Shown here: piece after piece, positions 7,263 through 13,909 of the stretch
Numbering within the stretch: position 1 is the stretch's first letter
How the letters are laid out: every line of letters begins with the position of its first letter
Assembly: GCA_044234005.1 (NCBI GenBank)
Contig: JBIIJE010000023.1
Location: forward strand, 1 to 27,933
Length of the DNA: 27,933 nucleotides
Direction: 5' to 3'
Source: OLB11 sp044234005
Lineage (GTDB): Bacteria; Bacteroidota; Bacteroidia; Chitinophagales; Chitinophagaceae
Position numbers and translations under genes: made by a program
Notes under the pieces: model-generated
Databases searched by the model: none
What the model was told of the DNA's origin: nothing
The model's input: the letters and a program-made list of their open reading frames with translations, nothing else

Positions 7263-9263
7263 TTAGCGAATATTAAAAATAATATTACTTATCGTATAAG
7301 CCGCTATTTTGCCTTTTCCTGAATAGGAGAATGATCCAATTCGTGAGTCATTTTTATCTTGAATTGTTGTGCTCACACTAATTTTATCAATTTTCGATTG
7401 AAAGTCAATATTAACCAAAGGCATACCGGTTTCAGATTCTTCTACAAAATCAATGTTGTATTTCTTTAGATCATTAATCATTTTTTGTTCTTTCGCATTG
7501 TTCGCATTATGTGTCAAATAAATTTTAACTGGAATATCTGTGAAAGGAATTAACTGCGGGTAAATCGCAAATACTTCTTGTAAATAATCTTGAGCAGCAT
7601 CTGGTTTATTTAGTTCACGCTCGCAAATCGCCAGCGCTTCATTCGTGCGAGCAATCAGTAGTTTTTCATTTTCAACATCTATCAGCATTTCATTCAATAT
7701 ACTTTCTAGATAGGATTTTGCTTCATGATACTTACCTTTCTTTATCAATAATTTGGCAGTGAAATATTTGCAATATCTTTTTACATGATAGCGGGATTCT
7801 TGCGAAATATCTTCTTGAAATCGTTGTAAAAAGTATTGTGTGCTAAATCCATCAATTAACTCATAAATTTCATCAAACGAAACCGTGCTTTCAGTGGAGA
7901 ATATTTTATAAATCACTCGGTCTCTTTCAGGGTTAGACGCGAATTGATTGATGATTAAAAATTGTAAGCCATATTTTTCAATATTTAGCTTTGCCATATT
8001 GAATAAGCTTGCGGGGTTTAACCACCATCTCTTATTTCGAAAACGAATGGCTTCTATTTCCCTCTTTTTGATCATTAAATTCATAAGCATAACGGTAAAG
8101 TCATAATGTCCTTGTCCAAGTGTTGTCCCAATATGAATTTCTTTGAATTGCTGTGCGCGTAAAGCAAATTTTTTCGCTGAAAATATATCGCCTCTATATA
8201 AATAGTTTCTGGCTAACGCGATATTGTACCAGCCAAAACCAGGCGTTGAACCATTTGCTTTAATTACATCATTCAATTCTGAAATGCCATCTTTATTATG
8301 GTTGGCATATTGATTAAGTATTGAAAGATAATAGTAAGATTCTTTTAATCGTTTATCGCCTTGGTCTTGTTCTTTGGCTATATCATAAAAAACTCTAGCC
8401 TCACCAAATTTGGCTTGGACAGACGTGAATGTAGCGTAATTATTCGCAGGAAAGTAAGGTGTCGCTTTTAACTTATCATAATAAGATTGGCCATTTTCAA
8501 TATCTAATTGATATGTGTATAATATGGATTTGTAATGCCAAACACTTGGCATTTTTTCTTCTACATAATTTGTGGTGAACAGCTTTGCATTAATATCGGC
8601 ATCACGTTTTATTTTAAGCACTGAACTATCAAGTAATGAGTTGGCATATTTTTCATTATCATCTATATTATTCTTCAAGAAACTTGCTTTCTCGCTTGTA
8701 TAATATCTATTTCGATGTACAGTCCAAGACATGCTATGATAGCATTCAAGATATTGCTCATCTTGCAAATCCATTTTCTTGCACCGTTGCAATACTGTCC
8801 AGATTTCATTTGGCAAATCCATGTTGCTGTAACAATTCACTAATGCATAGGCTGTAAAATCCCAATCTCTATGGTATTGCATTACTTGTAAGTATGACAT
8901 TACATCAGAGGTACGTAAGCTGATTTCTTTATTGAAATCTTTTTGCATAAGATCAAGTGCGCGCTGTAAATCGTAGGCTGCATTTTTAAATCCAATATAA
9001 TCGGCAGCATGTTCAAATTTATATCCGCCTTCATACATCCATCCTACATAATAAGTGCTATCTAGTCTTTTAAACTCTCTTCCCCGGGGTAATGCATCTT
9101 TACTTGTATAACCTATATCTGTTCGCTTGGCATTTATTTCAAATCGTTTGATGCTTTTCATCGATTGTGAAAAGGAATAAATCGGCAGTAAACAAACTAT
9201 TATCAAGAGCAGAATAGCTTCGAATAGCCTATTTAGAGTTTGTGAATATAATTTTAGCAACAT
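7263..9263 (-). CDS. large exported helical-repeat (TPR-like) protein of unknown function
   Basis: I do not recognise a named family. From the chosen start the protein has 666 residues: a hydrophobic signal segment (LFEAILLLIIVCLLPIYSFSQ), then a long, mostly helical region with paired-helix, TPR-like character, e.g. GWYNIALARNYLYRGDIFSA and KLLIKKGKYHEAKSYLESIL, and finally about 60 residues rich in beta strands. The frame also opens 11 codons earlier (9296), but that start abuts the T-run of the upstream terminator and lies before the TACATTTG promoter element at 9276-9283. The start at 9263 (MLLKLYSQ) also gives a better signal peptide. It appears to be a single-gene unit. A periplasmic or outer-membrane scaffold role would fit but is only an inference. 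Confidence 0.7.
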   Translation of the reverse strand: MLLKLYSQTLNRLFEAILLLIIVCLLPIYSFSQSMKSIKRFEINAKRTDIGYTSKDALPRGREFKRLDSTYYVGWMYEGGYKFEHAADYIGFKNAAYDLQRALDLMQKDFNKEISLRTSDVMSYLQVMQYHRDWDFTAYALVNCYSNMDLPNEIWTVLQRCKKMDLQDEQYLECYHSMSWTVHRNRYYTSEKASFLKNNIDDNEKYANSLLDSSVLKIKRDADINAKLFTTNYVEEKMPSVWHYKSILYTYQLDIENGQSYYDKLKATPYFPANNYATFTSVQAKFGEARVFYDIAKEQDQGDKRLKESYYYLSILNQYANHNKDGISELNDVIKANGSTPGFGWYNIALARNYLYRGDIFSAKKFALRAQQFKEIHIGTTLGQGHYDFTVMLMNLMIKKREIEAIRFRNKRWWLNPASLFNMAKLNIEKYGLQFLIINQFASNPERDRVIYKIFSTESTVSFDEIYELIDGFSTQYFLQRFQEDISQESRYHVKRYCKYFTAKLLIKKGKYHEAKSYLESILNEMLIDVENEKLLIARTNEALAICERELNKPDAAQDYLQEVFAIYPQLIPFTDIPVKIYLTHNANNAKEQKMINDLKKYNIDFVEESETGMPLVNIDFQSKIDKISVSTTIQDKNDSRIGSFSYSGKGKIAAYTISNIIFNIR

Positions 9264-9275
9264 GTTTATCGTTGA

Positions 9276-9283
9276 CAAATGTA
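9276..9283 (-). promoter_or_regulatory. -7 promoter element for the TPR-like gene
   Basis: TACATTTG (minus strand) ends 12 nt before the ATG at 9263 and 13 nt inside the alternative start at 9296, so it favours the shorter protein. No good -33 element is seen; the expected position is occupied by the terminator of the upstream DUF1573 gene. Confidence 0.45.
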
Positions 9284-9296
9284 ATGCCTTAGACAT

Positions 9297-9328
9297 AAAA
9301 AAAGACTCTCAAAATTGAGAGCCTTTAT
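9297..9328 (-). terminator. intrinsic terminator of DUF1573 gene
   Basis: On the minus strand AAGGCTCTCAA and TTGAGAGTCTT pair (11 bp, one G-U) across a TT loop, merging into a run of seven T. It follows the 9346-9888 gene by about 20 nt. Its outer arms, AAGGCT and AGTCTTTTTTTAT, are the same as in the terminator at 12656-12686. Confidence 0.88.
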
Positions 9329-9345
9329 AAATATTAAAAACTTGA

Positions 9346-9888
9346 TTAATGTTTAACTGGATCAGGCGTTGTTGTTGTAGTGCCAGTTGTTTCTGGTGTT
9401 AAAACATTTCCTTTAATTGTTAACTTAAGAGATTCTTGACCCGGTGCATTTGTAGTTAAAGTAATGTTTTTTGTGAACGCACCAATTCTTTCAGTGTCGT
9501 AGCGAACTTTAATAGAGGCTTTTTTACCTGGCATAATAGGTTCTTTTGGGTAAGTAGGTATTGTGCAACCACAAGATCCAACTGCATTTGAAATAATCAA
9601 AGGAGCTTTTCCTGTATTTTTGAAAACAAACTCACGAAATGGTTCACTACTTTTTTTGATAGTACCGTAATCCAATTCTAGTGTTTCAAATTTCATTTGT
9701 GGTACTTTATCTTTTTTAATGTCAGTCGCACTAGGTGCTGCTGCAGGAGCAGGAGGAGTTTGAGGTGCTTGCACGTTAGCAACATTAGCTTTGATTGGAG
9801 CTGTTGTCGGTGTTTGTTTAGTAGTATTTTGTGCAAAAGATGCAGTTGTAAATCCTGTTATAAGGAAGGCTAGAATTATTTTTTTCAT
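9346..9888 (-). CDS. DUF1573 exported protein (paralogue 1)
   Basis: A 180-residue secreted protein. Signal peptide MKKIILAFLITGFTTASFAQ is followed by a low-complexity Pro/Ala/Thr linker (about 21-60). The DUF1573 beta-sandwich (about 65-165) contains FETLELDYGTIKKSSEPFRE, FKNTGKAPLIISN, the signature GSCGCTIP and GKKASIKVRYDT. DUF1573 is an Ig-like fold related to the ASH/MSP group and widespread in Bacteroidota; function unknown. A short Thr-rich tail follows. It has its own -7 element (9910-9917) and its own terminator, so it is monocistronic. Two paralogues lie 3-4 kb away with the same SCGCT motif. Confidence 0.88.
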   Translation of the reverse strand: MKKIILAFLITGFTTASFAQNTTKQTPTTAPIKANVANVQAPQTPPAPAAAPSATDIKKDKVPQMKFETLELDYGTIKKSSEPFREFVFKNTGKAPLIISNAVGSCGCTIPTYPKEPIMPGKKASIKVRYDTERIGAFTKNITLTTNAPGQESLKLTIKGNVLTPETTGTTTTTPDPVKH

Positions 9889-9909
9889 TTGTTTATTAAT
9901 TTAATATGT

Positions 9910-9917
9910 CAAAGATA
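9910..9917 (-). promoter_or_regulatory. -7 promoter element for DUF1573 gene
   Basis: TATCTTTG on the minus strand matches TAnnTTTG, 21 nt before the ATG at 9888. The -33 region has no clear TTG, so confidence is moderate. Confidence 0.5.
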
Positions 9918-9977
9918 TAAATTTTAATGAATGCCTCTCAGAGAGTTTTGTTGTTGTTTTGTTAGTTGGAGAATGTT

Positions 9978-10475
9978 CTAATTAGCATCTTGAAATGCAA
10001 TTAATTTGATGTTAAAAATTAGATTGCTATTTGCGGGTATTCCACTCTGTGCAATACTTCCATATCCAAGTGATGACGGAATATAAAAATTTGCCTCAGC
10101 ACCTTTTTTTAATAACGGAATACCGTATTGCCAACCGATAATTAAATTACTTAATTTAAATGTAATTGTAGAAGTACTTGCATCGAATTGAGTTCCATCT
10201 AATAATTTACCTGTGTATTGCACTGATACATTACTGCACAAATTTGGAGAATCGCCACTTCCTTCATTTAATATTTTATAAAACATGCCACTTGTATGTT
10301 GTGTTGCACTTATTCCGTTTGTATTTAAATAATTTTGCAGGGTGCTAGTTTCTGCGGCTGATGCAACTTGAGCGGGGCTATTCGCATTGCACTCATTTTT
10401 TTTGCATGAGGAAATAAAAGTGAAAGTGAATAAAGTAATAATCGCTAAATAAGTTCTTGAAATTTGTGAATACAT
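9978..10475 (-). CDS. FKBP-type peptidyl-prolyl isomerase lipoprotein
   Basis: A 165-residue lipoprotein: hydrophobic signal, lipobox FISSC with Cys24, then a short linker. The FKBP domain (about 65-162) shows VSVQYTGKLLDGTQFDAS, the core GWQYGIPLLKKGAEANFYIP, then LGYG and IPANSNLIFNIKLIAF. These are the conserved active-site segments of FKBP; the usual Trp, Tyr, Asp and Phe contacts are present. It would catalyse proline isomerisation in proteins outside the inner membrane. It lies 3 bp after the GNAT-like gene as the last gene of a three-gene operon, which suggests a link with envelope assembly, though that is inference. Confidence 0.9.
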   Translation of the reverse strand: MYSQISRTYLAIITLFTFTFISSCKKNECNANSPAQVASAAETSTLQNYLNTNGISATQHTSGMFYKILNEGSGDSPNLCSNVSVQYTGKLLDGTQFDASTSTITFKLSNLIIGWQYGIPLLKKGAEANFYIPSSLGYGSIAQSGIPANSNLIFNIKLIAFQDAN

Positions 10476-10478
10476 AAT

Positions 10479-11384
10479 TTATTTTTTGTTGATTAATTTG
10501 AAAATGAAAGAATTGTTTTTTTGTATGTTCCAATAAGAATATTCTTGAGGTGCAAAATTCTTGAAAAAATTATTAATTCCTGTTATCATGCTTCCTTCAA
10601 AATCAAAATATGATTTCCCAAGTGCAATGCTGGTTTGTATAGCTTGCCACATTAAGCCACTCATGGCACCGCTATTCGGAAATAATGAGTTGCTACCACC
10701 GCATAGGTAATAACTATGAGTTGCATCATGAACAAGAAATAAACCGGCATGATAATTATTATTTTTATCTATTGCATAAAAGAGATGACCTGCGTCATGC
10801 AGTTTACAATGCTTATATAGTTTTTGTAGGTAGCCAAGCGTGAAATTAATTTTTTCATCTCGCTTTGCCAGACTTTGTTGCAATAAATTATACAAGGGCG
10901 TCGTATCCTGAGAACTTATAAACTTTAAATGCGTATTAAATTTTTTGATTTGCCTTTGCAATGCAGGTTTGAAATTTTTATGAATTAAATCTTTATCTTC
11001 CAATCTAAGAATATTAGTTCGTTTTTTCATGATTTGAAATCCTTCTATATCTAGGTTGAATCTTACACTTGGATGAATGTCTATATGAAATATATCAAAT
11101 TTAGGTAGTTGTCGAAAAATATTTTGTAAGTGCAAATTAAATTCTTTTTGTGTGAAAGCTTCTAAATCACCATGCAATCCAGCATAAGGTGTTAATAGGG
11201 TGTTGCGAATAAATTTGAAATTCATTTTTTTTTCATAGACAAAAACAAAATACATGTAGTGTTCGTTTATACAACTTTCAATAACCTTCCAATTTTTATC
11301 ATGAAAGCTCAACCATGCTGGACTTAGAAAGATGCAGGGATTGTTAGTTGCGCAATACTTTGTATATTTATCTTGTAAAATCAC
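10479..11384 (-). CDS. GNAT/FemAB-like acyltransferase family protein
   Basis: A 301-residue cytoplasmic protein resembling the FemAB-type GNAT fold (acyl or aminoacyl transfer to peptidoglycan or other envelope precursors). Supporting segments are GHLFYAIDKNNNYHAGLFLV, YYLCGGSNSLFPNSGAMSGL and LGKSYFDFEGSMITGINNFF, the last being the typical FDFEGS...G....F..FG block. The start is GTG, fixed by a 4-bp GTGA overlap with the stop of the permease gene, so translation is probably coupled. No signal peptide or membrane segment. The substrate cannot be told from the sequence. FKBP follows 3 bp later. Confidence 0.75.
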   Translation of the reverse strand: MILQDKYTKYCATNNPCIFLSPAWLSFHDKNWKVIESCINEHYMYFVFVYEKKMNFKFIRNTLLTPYAGLHGDLEAFTQKEFNLHLQNIFRQLPKFDIFHIDIHPSVRFNLDIEGFQIMKKRTNILRLEDKDLIHKNFKPALQRQIKKFNTHLKFISSQDTTPLYNLLQQSLAKRDEKINFTLGYLQKLYKHCKLHDAGHLFYAIDKNNNYHAGLFLVHDATHSYYLCGGSNSLFPNSGAMSGLMWQAIQTSIALGKSYFDFEGSMITGINNFFKNFAPQEYSYWNIQKNNSFIFKLINKK

Positions 11385-12616
11385 TGAAATCTAATGGCTT
11401 TAGTGGGCGAAAGTTTTTTAATGATAATTGCTGGTATACTAAGTAAACTCAAACAAGTAACTAGTGTAATCAGGACTATATTGACGATTTGAGAGGCTTC
11501 GAGATGAATAGGTACAGATTGAATAAAGTAAGCAGCTTCATTTAACTTGAAAAAATGAGTTTTATCTTGAATCCAACATAATCCAATACCTAAAATTAAT
11601 CCAATACTAATTCCTATAATCAAAATGAATGCACTCGAAATAATAAAAATCTGAATTAATTGATTACTTCTCATCCCCAGGGCTTTTAAGATTCCAACCA
11701 TCCGAGTTCTCTCCAATATCAAAATTAAGAATGCACTGATCATATTGATTATTGCAATAATGAGCATGATAATCATGATCACTGTTTGGTTAGATTTCAT
11801 AAGGGCAAGCCAAGAAAAAATACTTTCAAATCTTTGTTCTATTGGATAGACCTGTAAATCAGAAGATTGTAATAATTGATTCATTTTATTAATTATATCA
11901 TCTTTATGCATCAAATTATCTATATAGATTTCGTAACCATGTATTGATTCTAGGCTATCGTCTTTTACACTTTGAATGAGTCGCATATCGCAAATTCCAA
12001 TGATATCATCAAATTCTTCTAAACCTGTTTTGTATATGCCACAGACATTCACTTTACGTATTTTAGGTTGAAACTCATTTTCATTCAGGAAATACAATAG
12101 TATTGGACTTCCAATTTGCAATCTTAAAGTAGTTGCCATTTTCTTCGAAATGATTATCTCTTGATTATAGGGTCCATTTGTTAGGTTGAAATTCTCCCCT
12201 TCAATGAGATAGGATTGAATGGAAACATTTCTCTGATTTAACTGAATGCCTTTTAAAACCATCCCTTCTATTTCCTCTTTGGCTTTTACGATACAAGGTT
12301 GAAGGCGAAAACTACTTACTTGTTTCACATCCTGAATCGATGATAAATTTTGTTTTAATTTATCGTCGTATATTATAGTTTCTTCATTCAATAAACTATT
12401 GGGTTCTGGTAAGAAGGGGGTGACATGAATATCGCCCCAAGCCTCATAAAATTTTTCTTGAATTACTTTTTGATAGCCACTTGTAATCGCAGCTCCGAGT
12501 ATCATGACACAAACACTGATGGCGATGGCACTAATTGCAATTTTAATAATAAATGAAGTAAAATTCCGCTGCTTATTAAATGCTAATCGCTTGGCAATAA
12601 AGAATGCAAGTGTCAT
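11381..12616 (-). CDS. FtsX/LolC-E-like ABC transporter permease
   Basis: A 411-residue inner-membrane protein with the FtsX/MacB topology: one TM helix near residues 22-45, a large extracytoplasmic (MacB-PCD-like) domain about 50-265, and three C-terminal helices (about 275-298, 322-348, 375-398). The start MTLAFFIAKRLAFNKQRNFT, and the block RMVGILKALGMRSNQLIQIF before TM3, are typical of the LolC/LolE group, which moves lipoproteins from the inner membrane towards the outer membrane. No LolD-type ATPase is nearby, which is usual in Bacteroidota, where the ATPase is elsewhere. First gene of the permease-GNAT-FKBP operon; overlaps the next gene by 4 bp. Confidence 0.85.
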   Translation of the reverse strand: MTLAFFIAKRLAFNKQRNFTSFIIKIAISAIAISVCVMILGAAITSGYQKVIQEKFYEAWGDIHVTPFLPEPNSLLNEETIIYDDKLKQNLSSIQDVKQVSSFRLQPCIVKAKEEIEGMVLKGIQLNQRNVSIQSYLIEGENFNLTNGPYNQEIIISKKMATTLRLQIGSPILLYFLNENEFQPKIRKVNVCGIYKTGLEEFDDIIGICDMRLIQSVKDDSLESIHGYEIYIDNLMHKDDIINKMNQLLQSSDLQVYPIEQRFESIFSWLALMKSNQTVIMIIMLIIAIINMISAFLILILERTRMVGILKALGMRSNQLIQIFIISSAFILIIGISIGLILGIGLCWIQDKTHFFKLNEAAYFIQSVPIHLEASQIVNIVLITLVTCLSLLSIPAIIIKKLSPTKAIRFQ

Positions 12617-12655
12617 GAAGTATCAAAGTAAAGGTATTTTTTAAATATCTCTTAT

Positions 12656-12686
12656 AAAAAAAGACTACCACATCAGCGGTAGCCTT
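12656..12686 (-). terminator. intrinsic terminator of DUF1573 pair
   Basis: Minus-strand AAGGCTACC pairs with GGTAGTCTT (9 bp, one G-U) over an 8-nt loop and runs into seven T. It lies about 20 nt after the stop of the 12706-13146 gene and isolates this operon from the permease operon. Confidence 0.88.
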
Positions 12687-12705
12687 ATTTAAATAAATTA
12701 AAAAA

Positions 12706-13146
12706 TTAATTTTTAACAGGCACAACATTCGTTGGCTGCGTTTTATTAGGATCAGCTATTACATTACCTTTAATATACAATTCATATTTTTTCTTATCGC
12801 ATTGCGCATTTGAAGTGATATAAACTGTTTTGTTTATTTTCTCTCCACCATGTCCTGCCGAATTATATTTTACTGAAATTTTTCCTTTCTGACCTGGTTT
12901 TATTGGAGATTTTGTCCAATCGGGTGTTGTACATCCGCATGAAGCAGTACAACTTTGGATGAGAAGAGGGGTTTTACCCGTATTCGTGAATTCAAAATCG
13001 AAAGTAGGTTGAGCTCCTTCCTTTACATTTCCAAAGTCATGTGTTTCCTCATTAAATTTAAAAATTGGAGCATTAGGGTCATTAATTTGAGCTTTCATGC
13101 TAAGCGCTATACCTAGTAGAAAGAGCATGGAAAAAATTGTTTTCAT
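12706..13146 (-). CDS. DUF1573 exported protein (paralogue 2)
   Basis: A 146-residue secreted protein: signal peptide MKTIFSMLFLLGIALSMKAQ, no proline-rich linker, then DUF1573 (about 25-130) with FKFNEETHDFGNVKEGAQPT, FTNTGKTPLLIQSC, ASCGCTTP and GQKGKISVKYNSAG. It has two extra cysteines, one just before the signature (QSCTASCGCT) and one in AQCDKK. Function unknown. It lies 32 bp after the third DUF1573 gene, with no promoter match in the gap, and shares a terminator with it, so the two form an operon. The shortest of the three paralogues here. Confidence 0.88.
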   Translation of the reverse strand: MKTIFSMLFLLGIALSMKAQINDPNAPIFKFNEETHDFGNVKEGAQPTFDFEFTNTGKTPLLIQSCTASCGCTTPDWTKSPIKPGQKGKISVKYNSAGHGGEKINKTVYITSNAQCDKKKYELYIKGNVIADPNKTQPTNVVPVKN

Positions 13147-13178
13147 TATTGCTGTATATTTTTAATCTCTGTTTTTAA

Positions 13179-13721
13179 TTAGTGCTTCATCATGCTGTTC
13201 GTATTCGAAGGCACAGAAGATGATGGAGCTGGTTCAACATTACCTGTAATTTTCAACTTCTTAGTTCCAATATTTGAAGTCACTGTAATTTCTTTTGTGA
13301 AACTATTAGGACGACCTTGTGTAGCGTAACTTGCCGTAATTTTTGATGATTTGCCAGGTAAGATTGGTTCTTTCGACCAAGATGGTGTTGTACAACCACA
13401 TGAAGCTGTTACGTTTTGTAAAATTACTGGTTCTTTACCTGTATTCGTAAATTCAAAATCATAGCTTACACTTGGACCTTCTGGAATAGTACCAAAGCTA
13501 TGTTCTTCATTTTTAAATTTTAAAGCTTCTGGATTCATGTTCGCAGAACCTGGAGTTTGTGCGGGTTGAACCGTCGGTGATGGAACCGGTGGTGCCTTAC
13601 TAACGATTTTTGGTGTTTCAGCTGCTTTTGTTTGTGGAGCAACTTTTTTGTCTTTAGTTTGAGCCATCATCGCAGTGCTCATCATTACGAAGGATGCGAA
13701 TAATAAAATTGATTTTTTCAT
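13179..13721 (-). CDS. DUF1573 exported protein (paralogue 3)
   Basis: A 180-residue secreted protein: signal peptide MKKSILLFASFVMMSTAMMAQ, then a Lys/Pro/Ala-rich linker (about 22-65), then DUF1573 (about 68-165) with LKFKNEEHSFGTIPEGPSVS, FTNTGKEPVILQNV, ASCGCTTP and GKSSKITASYATQG. The overall layout (linker plus domain plus Ser/Asn-rich tail) resembles paralogue 1 at 9346-9888 more than its operon partner. First gene of the two-gene operon; a good promoter match lies at 13751-13784. Function unknown. Confidence 0.88.
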   Translation of the reverse strand: MKKSILLFASFVMMSTAMMAQTKDKKVAPQTKAAETPKIVSKAPPVPSPTVQPAQTPGSANMNPEALKFKNEEHSFGTIPEGPSVSYDFEFTNTGKEPVILQNVTASCGCTTPSWSKEPILPGKSSKITASYATQGRPNSFTKEITVTSNIGTKKLKITGNVEPAPSSSVPSNTNSMMKH

Positions 13722-13750
13722 AATAATATTTTTATTTTTTTACTGAGAAC

Positions 13751-13784
13751 CAAAAATAGAATTAAAGTTTAATTTGAAATCAAA
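13751..13784 (-). promoter_or_regulatory. promoter of the DUF1573 operon
   Basis: On the minus strand TTTG (13784-13781) and TATTTTTG (13758-13751) are separated by 22 nt, matching the Bacteroidota -33/-7 pattern. The predicted start lies about 24 nt before the ATG at 13721. Confidence 0.55.
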
Positions 13785-13844
13785 GTCAAGTTAAGTCCAC
13801 GTTAAGTTATTCGTGTTTAACACTCATTTTTAAATTATAAATTT

Positions 13845-13876
13845 TTTGTGAAGAGCGAAATAGAAACTTACTTTTG
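13845..13876 (+). promoter_or_regulatory. promoter of the E1 alpha/beta gene
   Basis: TTTG (13845-13848), 20 nt, TACTTTTG (13869-13876): a full match to the Bacteroidota housekeeping consensus. Transcription would start near 13882, giving a leader of roughly 28 nt. The divergent DUF1573 promoter lies about 60 bp to the left. Confidence 0.75.
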
Positions 13877-13909
13877 TAGCAATTAATTACTAGCACTAAT
13901 TTTTATTTT

